The position numbers and the translations under genes are program-made. From assembly GCA_035352635.1 (NCBI GenBank), contig DAOPYA010000046.1, positions 1 through 34,819 of the forward strand: a stretch of DNA of 34,819 bases. The letters run 5' to 3'. This DNA comes from Rifleibacterium sp035352635. Its GTDB lineage: Bacteria > Muiribacteriota > Ozemobacteria > Ozemobacterales > Ozemobacteraceae. The notes under the pieces are model-generated. The model ran no database searches. It was given only the letters and a program-made list of their open reading frames with translations, and was not told where the DNA came from. This document shows positions 21,259 to 31,576 of the stretch, piece after piece; position 1 is the first letter of the stretch; every line of letters begins with the position of its first letter.

Positions 21259-24200
21259 GCAAAGACCGCGAACTCAAAATCATCATCAAAGCCGACGGTT
21301 CCGCTGCACTTACCGAAGTCAATAATCTTGACGGCGGGATAGAAGATCTTGGTCGTGAACTTGAAAAAACCAGCAGAAGATCAAAAGTTGCCTGGGCAGA
21401 TTTTGCCACTGGCGTCAACCAGGCGTTGGAAGCTCTGGGCAAAGGAAAACAGCTTCTGGAAAACGGCTGGGGATTTGCCAGGCAGGGTGCTCAGCTTCAA
21501 GAGGCTCGCCAGTCGTTTGATAATTATGCAAGAAGTGTTGGCAAAAGCGCAGATGAAATAATTTCAAAGCTTCGCAAGGCGAGCGGCGGCACGATCAGCG
21601 AACTCGGCCTTGTTGTTACGGCCAGTAAGGCTATGTCTCTCGGCGTCACGCAGGATGCCGATAAAATGGCCAATCTTCTGGAAATTGCAAGAAATAAGGC
21701 CCGGCTTTTCGGTATGGACACCAGTCAGGCGTTCGAAGATATTGTGACCGGCATTGGGCGTGGATCGCCTTTGATTCTAGATAATCTGGGTATAAAAATC
21801 CCTGCCGGATTTGACGAGATGACCAAGAGCATGTCTGATGCCGATAAAATGGCAAAGCTGCTTGAACTAACTCTGGAAGAAGGCAATAAGCAACTAAGCG
21901 ATATGGGCGGCCTGTCGAATACCAGCGCCGACGAATTGCGAGCATTTGAAGCGGCTATAACCGACTTGAGAGGTGAATTCGGCGTTTTGCTTGCTGAAGC
22001 ATTTACCCCATATCTTGAGTCTTTAAAATACGACCTGATTCCCGCGACAAGAGACTTTATTAAAGAACTAAAAATTGCCAAGGAAGTGATGGATGTTCCT
22101 GGCCAGATACTTGCAACGCTTTATTACGACAAGGATATAAAAAAATACCCTGATAATCTTGAGGATGCACAGGCTAAGTTTTACGAAGTAAACGATCAGA
22201 TCACGGCAATTCGTCGAAGAATGGCCGAAATTAAACCAGCTATGTCTACCGAGTCGTGGCTGATTGATACGACAAAGTATAAAATTGGCGCAGAATCGTA
22301 TATCGGGCTCAATAAAGAATCTGAAGAGCTGCAAAAATATGCAGATGAACTTGAGCAGCTCATTGTTGGTTTAGATGCCGCCAAGAAAAAGGCTGCCGAA
22401 AAATGGGAAATATCCGGTCCTGATGTTTCTGAAGTCACTGACGAAATCGACTCCATTATTGATGATCTTGACACTATGACTGCCGGGTTTGAAACAACAA
22501 CGATCAAGGCAAAAAATTCGAACAAAGAGATTACCGATGCAAATCGCCAGGCTCAAAAATCTCAGACGGAACTGGAGAAAATTTTCAAAAGCACAAATCA
22601 GACCATGCTCAAGGCCTTTGATGCCAAGCTGATTGATACTTTTGAAGAGGCGAATAAGCACCTGCTTGATATGACCTATGCAGCAGGCGGTTTTGCGGTA
22701 AACATAAAAGATGGCACAACAGAGCTTGGCAAATGGCTTAAGGAAATAGAAGAAGTCGAAAAAAAGAAACAAGCCCTATCTTCAGTCGTTGATCTACTGG
22801 CAAATATTGGCCAACACGATTTTCTCGGAACTGCTAAGAACTTGTCTCCGGATAGTCATCCTGCAGTTGCTGCTGCAGTAACCGCCTCTATGATGGACTA
22901 TTGGTCTGGCGGGTTGCTTAGTGCACAAGGGAAATATGCTGACCCTAAGAAAGCGGTCAAGGATATCCAGGAACCGCTTTCAAAAACAATTGCTGAAGCT
23001 GTCTCGGCCGGCTTCGCCAACGCCGATTTCTCCAACCTCGAATTAACCCTGGGCAACGTTCTCAGCTCAATTCTGACAAAATCTGTTTCTCAGTCAAATC
23101 CTGTTATGTCTGCTTCTGGCGCAATAAACTGGGGTAATCTAGGCACCAACCTGGCAGTTTCGGCGGTCTCTCAAGTCCTGACAAGGCCGGGTCGTTTTTT
23201 CGGGGGGCGAGAAGAACACGGTAAAGAATCCATACAGCAGGCCACAGACCTGAAAAGTCGCATGGGCGAGGCGTATGCCGATAGCTTCATCGCTGAAATC
23301 ACATCGGTTTATGCCGGAAAAGCCATGAAAGAAGCCATAGCCAGCGCTCGTCGGGGCTATACCGGCACGTCTGTCGGTTATTCCTGGTCGGATTCGGGTG
23401 ATGGCATTTTTTCCGACAAAACCAGAACCTATGCGACCATTGACAATGGCGCATCGGCAGCGCTAGAAAAGCTGACGAAGGCCATGGAAGCCGCCGAGGA
23501 GTATAGCAGGAACGTGGAATTATCGCTAAAGCTTCAATCGGCGCAGGGTTATGAATATAAAGTGCTGCGAGAACAAATAGCGGCCTACGAGCAATCGCTG
23601 CAAAAAATATACTCTGGCACCGCTCAGCTGAAGTGGGGCGATGGCTCTACAGGAAGCAAGGCCGATCTTACCGAAGCAACCAGCGAGATTAAAACCGAAC
23701 TTGCCCAAATGCTGCGTGAATTTGCCAGCGCAACCGCTGAAAGATCAACGAAAACCGCTATGGGATTTATGCAATACGCCCCCTGGCTGGAAAATATTCG
23801 CGTGATGTATGGTGACGCATCTTTCGGCACCCCTGAAGGTCATCTTCGTTTTAACATGCTGCCTGGCGGCCCCGACGGTTACGACGCGTCTGTATCGCGT
23901 CTGAGCAGGGATGAATATTACGATTCATTCGAGCGCCTGCAAAATGACTTTTCTGACCGCAAAATCAGTTCGGGTCTTCTCGACGTGGTAAAGGGTTCGG
24001 GCCAGGCAAGATATGACCTTGAGGCGCTCCAAATAACTGACCCCGAAGCGTATGACGAAAAATATCTCGAATACATCGACCGGCAATTAGAGGCTTACGA
24101 CGAAGTTATGGAGCGCCAGGCCGAGATTTTCAACAATGAATCGAAAAGCTTCGAAGAGCGGGCGGCAGCCCTTGAGAATTACGAAACAAGTATGGAGGTC

Positions 24201-24476
24201 TATCACCAGGCCAAGCTCGACAAGCTCCGTCTCGAAAAGGCCCAGGAAGAAGAAGAAAAGCGCATCATGGCCGAGCAACGCCAGGCGAAAATGGAAGGCG
24301 CTCTTTCCCTGGTCGGCGAACTCTCGCAGCGCAGTGATAAAATCGTGATTCTGCAGGGCGGCGATTCAGACGTTGCTCTCGCAGAACTCATGGAGGAATT
24401 TTCCGATAACCCGGAAGTTCTGGCCGTTCTCAAGAAGACCCAGGAAAAAAACGCTGCCAAAGCCAAATGGGGTTGA
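21255..24476 (+). CDS. Tail tape measure protein
   Basis: 1073 residues, the longest in the tail module apart from the fibre, mostly alpha-helical. The early part has the typical tape-measure region ARQGAQLQEARQSFDNYARS and VTASKAMSLGVTQDADKMAN, followed by DTSQAFEDIVTGIGRGSPLI. Long charged coils cover much of the rest, ending in KLDKLRLEKAQEEEEKRIMA. It sets tail length and helps DNA exit. Starts as an ATGA overlap with the chaperone gene. The end is close to late promoter 3. Confidence 0.9.
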   Translation: MSKDRELKIIIKADGSAALTEVNNLDGGIEDLGRELEKTSRRSKVAWADFATGVNQALEALGKGKQLLENGWGFARQGAQLQEARQSFDNYARSVGKSADEIISKLRKASGGTISELGLVVTASKAMSLGVTQDADKMANLLEIARNKARLFGMDTSQAFEDIVTGIGRGSPLILDNLGIKIPAGFDEMTKSMSDADKMAKLLELTLEEGNKQLSDMGGLSNTSADELRAFEAAITDLRGEFGVLLAEAFTPYLESLKYDLIPATRDFIKELKIAKEVMDVPGQILATLYYDKDIKKYPDNLEDAQAKFYEVNDQITAIRRRMAEIKPAMSTESWLIDTTKYKIGAESYIGLNKESEELQKYADELEQLIVGLDAAKKKAAEKWEISGPDVSEVTDEIDSIIDDLDTMTAGFETTTIKAKNSNKEITDANRQAQKSQTELEKIFKSTNQTMLKAFDAKLIDTFEEANKHLLDMTYAAGGFAVNIKDGTTELGKWLKEIEEVEKKKQALSSVVDLLANIGQHDFLGTAKNLSPDSHPAVAAAVTASMMDYWSGGLLSAQGKYADPKKAVKDIQEPLSKTIAEAVSAGFANADFSNLELTLGNVLSSILTKSVSQSNPVMSASGAINWGNLGTNLAVSAVSQVLTRPGRFFGGREEHGKESIQQATDLKSRMGEAYADSFIAEITSVYAGKAMKEAIASARRGYTGTSVGYSWSDSGDGIFSDKTRTYATIDNGASAALEKLTKAMEAAEEYSRNVELSLKLQSAQGYEYKVLREQIAAYEQSLQKIYSGTAQLKWGDGSTGSKADLTEATSEIKTELAQMLREFASATAERSTKTAMGFMQYAPWLENIRVMYGDASFGTPEGHLRFNMLPGGPDGYDASVSRLSRDEYYDSFERLQNDFSDRKISSGLLDVVKGSGQARYDLEALQITDPEAYDEKYLEYIDRQLEAYDEVMERQAEIFNNESKSFEERAAALENYETSMEVYHQAKLDKLRLEKAQEEEEKRIMAEQRQAKMEGALSLVGELSQRSDKIVILQGGDSDVALAELMEEFSDNPEVLAVLKKTQEKNAAKAKWG

Positions 24477-24482
24477 TTTAAT

Positions 24483-24526
24483 TTGAAGCGCTTCAACTGT
24501 TTCAAGAGGCCCCCTTCCTCTATTCT
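24483..24526 (+). promoter_or_regulatory. Late promoter 3 with Mor-type activator palindrome
   Basis: TTGAAGCGCTTCAA (24483-24496) is a perfect 14-bp palindrome followed by CTGTTTC, as in late promoter 2. TATTCT begins at 24521, 31.5 bp from the palindrome centre. A start near 24533 would leave almost no leader before the ATG at 24535, so the first message may be nearly leaderless, or the -10 choice is off. The place corresponds to Mu PP. Confidence 0.68.
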
Positions 24527-24534
24527 GAGGCTGT

Positions 24535-25266
24535 ATGAAATTAATTACAGATCAGAGAATGAGCGCGATCAATGCAATAACGGCCAGCAGCGAGGCCGTA
24601 GGGTTCCCGCCCGCCAATTTGCTACAATATGACCCCGATCTTATCTGGAAAGCCGGCAGCTTTCTTACCAGTATTACCCTGGTCATTGATCTTGCCGTAG
24701 CGTCATCGATAGATCACGTCTGGCTCAACAACGCTAATTTTTTATCGGCTACAGTCCAGGCCAACTCGACCAACGCCTGGTCGGCGCCGGCATTTTCCAT
24801 CGCAGTCGTGCTGGCCGCAGATGACATCGGTGTGGTCAAGGGGTTTTTCAACCTTACGAGCACGAAATACCGCTATGTGCGGATTGTGATCCCAACTCAG
24901 AGCCTGACCGACGGCGGCACGGTGCCGTCTCTGGGCAATATCATTGTCGGCACCTCTGACTATTTGCTGGTCAGCACCTGGGAACCGACGATCAATCAAG
25001 AACTCGATAGTTTCACTTCGGACGGCGGTTCTTACAATGAAGAGGCCAGGGGAAAAGCCCGACACATTTTTGCGGCGGGCATGCTTGGCGAAACAAAGGC
25101 AGGCATTGATGCCGCACCACTGAGCAACTGGTCGACGGCAGTAATTTTCACCGATCTGGGCAGCGTGGCTGACTCTTATCTGGTTTATTCGCCGAAGGGC
25201 AAGCAAGTCCGGGTAAGGAGCCAGATTGACTGCGATTTGTCATTCACACTGAGGGAGCTTGTATGA
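24535..25266 (+). CDS. Distal tail protein-like
   Basis: 243 residues. The sequence is beta-rich (SSIDHVWLNNANFLSATVQA, TKYRYVRIVIPTQS) like a galactose-binding jelly-roll, and ends in short strands (QVRVRSQIDCDLSFTLREL). It lies between the tape measure and the tail fibre, where the baseplate hub or distal tail protein is encoded. Family membership is not certain. GAGG lies four to eight bases before the ATG. The stop overlaps the fibre gene start. Confidence 0.65.
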   Translation: MKLITDQRMSAINAITASSEAVGFPPANLLQYDPDLIWKAGSFLTSITLVIDLAVASSIDHVWLNNANFLSATVQANSTNAWSAPAFSIAVVLAADDIGVVKGFFNLTSTKYRYVRIVIPTQSLTDGGTVPSLGNIIVGTSDYLLVSTWEPTINQELDSFTSDGGSYNEEARGKARHIFAAGMLGETKAGIDAAPLSNWSTAVIFTDLGSVADSYLVYSPKGKQVRVRSQIDCDLSFTLRELV

Positions 25267-28200
25267 TAAAAATCGCCATTCAAGCAGGAACCAGCACATA
25301 TCTCATCGCAAGCAAAAGCATTGGCGTTGATGGTCTCGGTGTTTTTCAAGGTCGTCTGCTCAATGAAGTAGTTCTGGCGCGACGATTCTCAAAGGCAGGA
25401 AGTACGCCCGTAACGCTGAATGTTTCAATTCGGAATAACGACGGCTTCATACCCAGAAACGTAAATTTATGGGCTGCTGCTGTGGTTGTCACGACAAACG
25501 ATGATTATCACTGGCTGGGCAAAATAACCGCCTATGATCGTGATGAAGCCGGAATTTTGCGTCTCGTAATTACCGAAAAAACCGCACCAGAATTAACGAT
25601 TCAGTTTCCTGACGAAGTGGCCAGGCTGGTCACCGTTGATGAAAACTTTCATGTGTCAGCCCTGAACGTAACTTTGCCCTTGGTTGTCGGTGGCAATACC
25701 GAAAAACCGATTCTGGTCAAAGGCATCCTGATCGACAAGACGCGCGGCATTTACCTGCTTTGCGTCGGCGAGAATCATCAGGTTGTTAATGTTTATCGCG
25801 GCATTGAAAAGCTGACGACCGGTTACGCGGCATATACCGGCACGGCCGGGCAGACGGAATATGCTGGGTTTGCTTATGTCGAACTCACCGATTCCGCATT
25901 GCGCAAGACCGATGAAGGCAACTATGTCGAAATAAGCGCCGAAGTAATCGGCCTGAAACTCGGGAGTCATACCGTCGAAGAATGCCGCAATGGCGCTCGC
26001 TTCCTGCAATATCTTCTGACTACTGCCAGGGATGGTATTTGCGGATGGGGCCTTGGCGTGGGCAGTTCCGAAATCGATGCGACCGCGTTTTCGGCGGCAA
26101 TAGCCAGCGTCGACGCCGCCGGGCTGAAAATGGATGGTGTTTTCTATTTCCGGCAGCTGGCGCAATCATGGATCGATCAAATCTGCCAGGCAATCAGAGG
26201 AAGCTACGAAATTGGTGATAACGGCCAGAGGCGGCTTTTTGTCAATGCAGACGCGGCCAGCGTTAAAACATACACTAAGAAAAATATCAAACTTCTGCGA
26301 GATGGCAAAGGCGCATATACCGGCCAGGTCTACAACAGAGGGCGCCTAGACTTCGACTATAACCCGCTGACCGGCCAGTTCATGCAGCATGTCGAATATG
26401 AAGATGATATCAGCGCAGCAGCCATCGGCGAATTGGATTTCAGTGGTCAGAGTTATCTGATCCGCGACATGGCTACCGCACAGGCTATTATCGAATATAC
26501 CTGTAAACGCAGTTTGCTGGGCGCTGACAAGGTCTACTTCAGAACGCGTGAACTGCCTATGAATGCCAGGATTGGCACTGTCATTACCATCGATTACCCG
26601 GAAAAAGGCCTAACAGGCACCTGGCAGATAACTTCACTCGATATCGGCTCTTACACTCACGAGATCGAGGCCGAAAAATTTTCCTCAAGCATTTTTGTTG
26701 TTGGCGCCCCCGGAACCGCAATCGACTGGTCAGGCGATGCCCCGATAGTTTCACCGGTTTTACCAGGTGCAGCCAGCGGACTGACCCTATCCACCGAGGT
26801 CGAATATGATGCCAGCGGGGACGGCAGCGCAATCCCATATATATCAGGCACATTCACGATCCCAGAGGGGAAATACCTGGGGGCGGCAGTATTCTGGGGC
26901 GAAGGTGCGGCGCCATCGTCGTGGAATAGCGTCACGATCAAAGGCACCGAATTCAAGATCAAGCCGGTCAGGGCCGGTGTGCAATACACGGTCAAAGTTC
27001 AGATGTTCAACCAGTCTGGTAGCGCTGCCGCGATCACCGGCAGCATTGTTGCCGGCAAGCATGAGACCTTGCCGCCTATGCCGACAATAACAGTTCAGTC
27101 GGGTCTGGGTTGCGTCATTATAGATATAAGCGTCGCGGCCTTTTCTGCTTTAGCGTCGTTCGAAATTCAGCGGCGCAAAAGCGATGGGTCGAGCCTGACG
27201 ATTGTCGCAATAAACCATCGCAGCACCCGATTCGTCGATGATTCGCCGGAAATATTGCAGAATTACGCGCAGAATTATCAATACCAGGCTCGGTCGATGA
27301 GTAATTCGCGCAAGTATTCGGCCTGGTCGGCGTGGTCAAATAACGTCCAGCCGATCCAGATCCAGTCAAAAGACATAACCGATCTGCCGATTATCAGCAA
27401 AACCTTTATGACTGCCGCTGGCGTTGGCACATCAGTCGACGGCGTCAAATTCTCGCCGGCTGGCATCGAAATGTGGCAGGCCGGAATCAAAAAGGTATCT
27501 ATCCCGGTCTCGGGCTCGCCCGATTTCAAGGGAACTATCACAGCCCTGTCTGGCTATATCGGCGAGTGCGTAATCGCCGACGGCGGTCTCAGGTCGGTTG
27601 ATTTTGTCAGCGGCAATCGCGGCTGGCGCGTAACCAAGACCGGGGAAGCGGAATTTAACAACCTTCGCGCTCGTGGCGCGATCGAGACTGTAGTATTCAA
27701 AAAAGACGAAATCAGCGTAATCGGCGGGCGTCAGATGGTCAGGCCGGCGACCGTAGTTGATAATTACGATTACGACGCCTATCTTGCCGAGGTCGTCACC
27801 GATCGCCTTGGCGGCTATTGGCAGCAGCTCGACAGCCTTCTTGATGTCGTTGAGGCGCCGCCGGCTTTTCCCTGTGCCGACTATGACGATTTTTACGACA
27901 CAGAACTCGGCTACTGGATGCAAATCAGCGGCATTCTTGAAACTGGTGTTTTCGCGACAGCGATCACGCAGGGGGGCTTCACTTGCCTGGCTCAGCAGTC
28001 GCAATTCGCGGCATACTGGGTGACCCTGAATAGTTTACTTGACCAGAGCATGGCGACCCCGACTTTTGCGTGCACGAATTTTGCGGGTTACGAGTCGGTA
28101 GAATTCGGCGGCTGGATGCAGCTCAATGAATTTCTCGACCTGGATATTTTCGAGCCCGCAATCGGAGCTGACGACATTCGCCTGCACGTTGAATCGGTCT

Positions 28201-31200
28201 CTGACTTCGCGCTTGGCGACGTGGTAAGAATCAAGGACGGCGCCGGCGATTACTGGGCTGTCGTTGATTTTATCGGCACTGATTATATTGACGTTTCGCA
28301 TCGAGCCGGGTCTAAATTCGGCATAACGCCCGGCCAGGCCGTGGCGAATTACGGCCGCGCCGGCAGCGGTGGCATTATGCTCGACGGTCAGGCCCCGCTG
28401 ATCGATCTATTTTCGCACAACGGTGAGCCGTGGAACGGCACTGACCTGCTCGTCAGGCAGGGCAACCTCAAGGGCTGGGGCGGCATCACCGATGATGTTT
28501 ACGGCATCGCCATGGGTTCGCCGGGCGGCGATTATTTTCTGGCCATCCCGGGACAGGGCATTATTTTAAATGGCAAAATACAGATCACCGGCGGGTCTGG
28601 TATTGGCAATTTTGCAGACTCCGGGGCTTTGGCCAGTCGCGACAACATCGACCTGAGCTATGTCACGGATGCCGGCGCACTGGCTGGCGCAGATAATCTC
28701 GACGGCGTGCCCGACGGATCGACATACAAGCGAGTTACGTCGAACGAAAAGGCTGGCGCGGGGCGCGCTTATAGTGGCCTCGATGCCAACAACCGCCTTA
28801 TCACGGCCGTGATTCCCGGAACCGCCGTATCACCGTCGGGTGCAGGCTTATACCTGGGCAGCAATCGCATGGGGTTTTACAATAGTGGTTGGAAAACCTA
28901 CATGGACAACCTGGGCAATTTCGCCCTGATTGGTGGCGGCGCACACGGTTTGAGCTGGAACGCAGAAACCGGCGTGTTGACTATCTCGGGCAGCGTCACG
29001 ATTCTGGGCGGGTCTGGCTATGGCAGTCTGACCGATAAGCCGACAAGCCTAGCCAGTATAAACAGCACCGAAGGCGGCAAGCTTGCCGGCATCGCCGCCG
29101 GCGCAGATGTAACCGCAAATAACACGGCATACGACACCGCCAGAGTCGCGGGCGTGGCGGCAGCCACCGTGAAAGACAATGCGGCGAACGCGATCAGCCA
29201 GCTTAATGACATTTCGGCAGACAATAAGCTGGTTCCGCTGGAAAAGCACTCTGTTCGCAAGGAATGGGATATCATCGCCGCCGAAAAGGCCGGCATAAAT
29301 TCGCAGGCAACCACTTTCGGTGTTACCACGGAAAACACGACTTACAACAATGCTTTCCAGGCTCTGGCTACCTACCTGAACGCGGGCACTACGTGGTCGA
29401 GTGGCGTGCCATCATGGCTGTCCGACGCCAATCTCGGAACTACCACAACGATTGTCGGAGCCACTTTTCGGGCCAACTGGAAAGATTACTATGACGCCAG
29501 AACTGCCTTGCTGAACGCGATTTCTGCCAAGGCGAAAACGCTTGCTAATACGGCGCAAAACACTGCCGATAATGCAGCATCGGCAGCAGCAACGGCACAA
29601 ACCACCGCGAACAATGCCGCTACTGCGGCAACAAACGCCCAAAATTCAGCAACCACCGCCAACAATCTTCTTGCCGACATCGCAGCTGACAACAAGCTAA
29701 CGCCACTTGAAAAGCAAGACACAAGGCAGGAATGGGATATTATTGCAGCTGAAAAAGCAGGTATAAACGCACAAGCGGCGGCTTTCAGCATTACGACCGA
29801 AAATACAACCTACAACAACGCCTTTCAGGCTCTGGCGAACTATTTGAACGCCGGCACGACGTGGTCGTCAGGTATACCGTCATGGATTTCCGACGCCAAT
29901 CTTGGCGTAACGACCACGATTGTTGGTGCAACTTTTCGGACGAATTGGAAAACATACTACGATGCCAGAACCGCGCTGCTTAATGCTATCGCTGCAAAGG
30001 CAAAAACCCTTGCTGATAATGCTCAAACAACCGCTAACGTAGGCTCGGCTCACGCTGGCACCGCCCACGCGCCAAGTAACGCGGATCACACGCAGACCAC
30101 CATCAACGGCGGGCTGGTGACTACCGGCACCGTGCAGGTAGTCCAGGGTGGAACGGTTGCAGCCGGGATTACCGGCAACACGGCGGGCGACACGGCTGTA
30201 AGATTCTGGGCCGGGGCAACTTTCGCAAACCGCGCATCGGCATCGTTCAGGGTATTGCAAAGCGGCGCCCTGTTCGCGACAAATGCAACCATTACCGGCA
30301 CCATAACGTGCGGGTCTGGTTCGCAGATCGCTGGGTTTACCGCCACTGCGACCGACCTGACCGCCGGAACAGGGTCAACAGCCATTACGATAAGCGCCGA
30401 CACTACGAAAGCGGCCCTCTTCGCTGGTAGCTCTTACGCGTCAAATGCTCCATTGGCGCTCTTTCATGATGGCACGGCCAGGATCGGCGGTTTTTCATTT
30501 GACGCGAACAGCGGATTATCGCAATTCGCCAATACCGCATTTACGAATAAATTGATGGTAGTGCGGCCGCCGGATAGTGACGCGATAAATGATCCGTTAA
30601 TCACTCTTCAATACAAGTATAACAACGTCACTCAGTCTACCGTCTACTTAACAACCAGCGTCGGATCAACTAAAGAATACGCGCCCATCACTACCACGGT
30701 GCCCACATCGGGCAACTTTGGTTTTTATACCAACGGCAAAATCCATGCTGACGGTGGCTTTTTCCCCGTCTCGGACGAACGCGCAAAATCCGACATTACC
30801 GACGTATCGGTGCTCGGGCCGTTGAAATCCCTGCGTGTAAAAAAATACCGCATTGATGACGTCAAAATGAAGCGGCTAGCGAGAGAGAAGTCTATCGCTA
30901 CGTCGTTGCGCGACAAAAATGCAGCGGCGATAGAACCTATAGCGGAAGAGCTAGGCCTACCGAATTATGATTCGAGTCTGAGTATCGGCGTTATGGCCGC
31001 CGACTTCAACGCCGCATTCGGAGTCTGCCGAAACGACAAAGAGACTTATAACCTGTCAGACGCAATCGGCGTTGCCCTGCGTGCTATCCAAGAACTTGCT
31101 GAAATCGTTGACGACCAAGCCACTGAAATCGCCGAACTGCGAGCCGTGCTGAAACTGCCTGAAAAGCCACAAAAGGCCAAAGAAGAGCTGGTCGAGGCGA

Positions 31201-31313
31201 CCCAAGAAGAGCTTGAGCTTATTTATTTACTGGAAAAAAACATTGACGAGCGCATTGAGGTCATCCGGAAAGCGCTGAACGAAAAACAAGTGATCGAAGG
31301 AGTTAAACATTGA
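25263..31313 (+). CDS. Central tail fibre / host-contact protein with C-terminal peptidase S74 chaperone
   Basis: 2016 residues. The N-terminal ~490 residues look like a baseplate hub/J-type module; about 500-720 contain fibronectin-like parts (ASFEIQRRKSD, YQYQARSMSNSRKYSAW). At about 835-970 there are four Trp/Cys-containing repeats, and two long tandem repeats begin near residues 1316 and 1472. The C-terminus has the S74 intramolecular chaperone signature SDERAKSDI at 1837, with the expected Ser-Lys dyad (S1837, K1842), which trimerises the fibre and then cuts itself off. The 3' end is a coiled coil. It should bind the host surface, working with the DGR-diversified protein. Confidence 0.83.
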   Translation: MIKIAIQAGTSTYLIASKSIGVDGLGVFQGRLLNEVVLARRFSKAGSTPVTLNVSIRNNDGFIPRNVNLWAAAVVVTTNDDYHWLGKITAYDRDEAGILRLVITEKTAPELTIQFPDEVARLVTVDENFHVSALNVTLPLVVGGNTEKPILVKGILIDKTRGIYLLCVGENHQVVNVYRGIEKLTTGYAAYTGTAGQTEYAGFAYVELTDSALRKTDEGNYVEISAEVIGLKLGSHTVEECRNGARFLQYLLTTARDGICGWGLGVGSSEIDATAFSAAIASVDAAGLKMDGVFYFRQLAQSWIDQICQAIRGSYEIGDNGQRRLFVNADAASVKTYTKKNIKLLRDGKGAYTGQVYNRGRLDFDYNPLTGQFMQHVEYEDDISAAAIGELDFSGQSYLIRDMATAQAIIEYTCKRSLLGADKVYFRTRELPMNARIGTVITIDYPEKGLTGTWQITSLDIGSYTHEIEAEKFSSSIFVVGAPGTAIDWSGDAPIVSPVLPGAASGLTLSTEVEYDASGDGSAIPYISGTFTIPEGKYLGAAVFWGEGAAPSSWNSVTIKGTEFKIKPVRAGVQYTVKVQMFNQSGSAAAITGSIVAGKHETLPPMPTITVQSGLGCVIIDISVAAFSALASFEIQRRKSDGSSLTIVAINHRSTRFVDDSPEILQNYAQNYQYQARSMSNSRKYSAWSAWSNNVQPIQIQSKDITDLPIISKTFMTAAGVGTSVDGVKFSPAGIEMWQAGIKKVSIPVSGSPDFKGTITALSGYIGECVIADGGLRSVDFVSGNRGWRVTKTGEAEFNNLRARGAIETVVFKKDEISVIGGRQMVRPATVVDNYDYDAYLAEVVTDRLGGYWQQLDSLLDVVEAPPAFPCADYDDFYDTELGYWMQISGILETGVFATAITQGGFTCLAQQSQFAAYWVTLNSLLDQSMATPTFACTNFAGYESVEFGGWMQLNEFLDLDIFEPAIGADDIRLHVESVSDFALGDVVRIKDGAGDYWAVVDFIGTDYIDVSHRAGSKFGITPGQAVANYGRAGSGGIMLDGQAPLIDLFSHNGEPWNGTDLLVRQGNLKGWGGITDDVYGIAMGSPGGDYFLAIPGQGIILNGKIQITGGSGIGNFADSGALASRDNIDLSYVTDAGALAGADNLDGVPDGSTYKRVTSNEKAGAGRAYSGLDANNRLITAVIPGTAVSPSGAGLYLGSNRMGFYNSGWKTYMDNLGNFALIGGGAHGLSWNAETGVLTISGSVTILGGSGYGSLTDKPTSLASINSTEGGKLAGIAAGADVTANNTAYDTARVAGVAAATVKDNAANAISQLNDISADNKLVPLEKHSVRKEWDIIAAEKAGINSQATTFGVTTENTTYNNAFQALATYLNAGTTWSSGVPSWLSDANLGTTTTIVGATFRANWKDYYDARTALLNAISAKAKTLANTAQNTADNAASAAATAQTTANNAATAATNAQNSATTANNLLADIAADNKLTPLEKQDTRQEWDIIAAEKAGINAQAAAFSITTENTTYNNAFQALANYLNAGTTWSSGIPSWISDANLGVTTTIVGATFRTNWKTYYDARTALLNAIAAKAKTLADNAQTTANVGSAHAGTAHAPSNADHTQTTINGGLVTTGTVQVVQGGTVAAGITGNTAGDTAVRFWAGATFANRASASFRVLQSGALFATNATITGTITCGSGSQIAGFTATATDLTAGTGSTAITISADTTKAALFAGSSYASNAPLALFHDGTARIGGFSFDANSGLSQFANTAFTNKLMVVRPPDSDAINDPLITLQYKYNNVTQSTVYLTTSVGSTKEYAPITTTVPTSGNFGFYTNGKIHADGGFFPVSDERAKSDITDVSVLGPLKSLRVKKYRIDDVKMKRLAREKSIATSLRDKNAAAIEPIAEELGLPNYDSSLSIGVMAADFNAAFGVCRNDKETYNLSDAIGVALRAIQELAEIVDDQATEIAELRAVLKLPEKPQKAKEELVEATQEELELIYLLEKNIDERIEVIRKALNEKQVIEGVKH
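29208..30039 (+). repeat. Tandem long repeat inside the tail fibre gene
   Basis: Two copies of about 364 bp, 29208-29571 and 29676-30039, are offset by 468 bp (156 codons). Both encode ADNKL-PLEK followed by EWDIIAAEKAGIN and ENTTYNNAFQALA, then LNAGTTWSSG and YYDARTALLNAI. The linker is an Ala/Thr/Asn-rich coil. The DNA copies are clearly diverged in third positions, so the duplication is not recent. Confidence 0.85.
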
Positions 31314-31576
31314 ACATCATTAAACGCGACGGGGCCGACACAAGGCCCGAGTATGTAAACAGTTTCAGAGCTTACGCCGGAAACGGTGAGGTAGTTCTTG
31401 AGCTTTCCCGGGTTGATCTGGCGGCGACGCTTGAGGCCTCTACGGGCGAAGCCGAGCCGAAAGACATGGTGCTCGACATCGCCGGCCGGTTTATTTTCCG
31501 GCAAGACCAGATGGCGCAACTGATCAATACTCTGGTCGGTGCGATTTCGCCGCAAAACAAGGAGGCTGGCAAATGA
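31310..31576 (+). CDS. Hypothetical small tail protein (TTG start)
   Basis: 88 residues. TTG at 31310 overlaps the fibre stop, with AAGGAG eight bases upstream. It begins NIIKRDGADTRPEYVNSFRA and ends with RFIFRQDQMAQLINTLVGA. It overlaps the DGR target gene as ATGA, so it is translated with it. Possibly an adaptor or chaperone for the tip protein; no family recognised. Confidence 0.65.
   Translation: MNIIKRDGADTRPEYVNSFRAYAGNGEVVLELSRVDLAATLEASTGEAEPKDMVLDIAGRFIFRQDQMAQLINTLVGAISPQNKEAGK

Noticed and set aside
29208..30039. CRISPR-like array
   Set aside because: Only two very long copies in a coding frame with a protein-coding linker; no short regular repeats anywhere in the window fit CRISPR.
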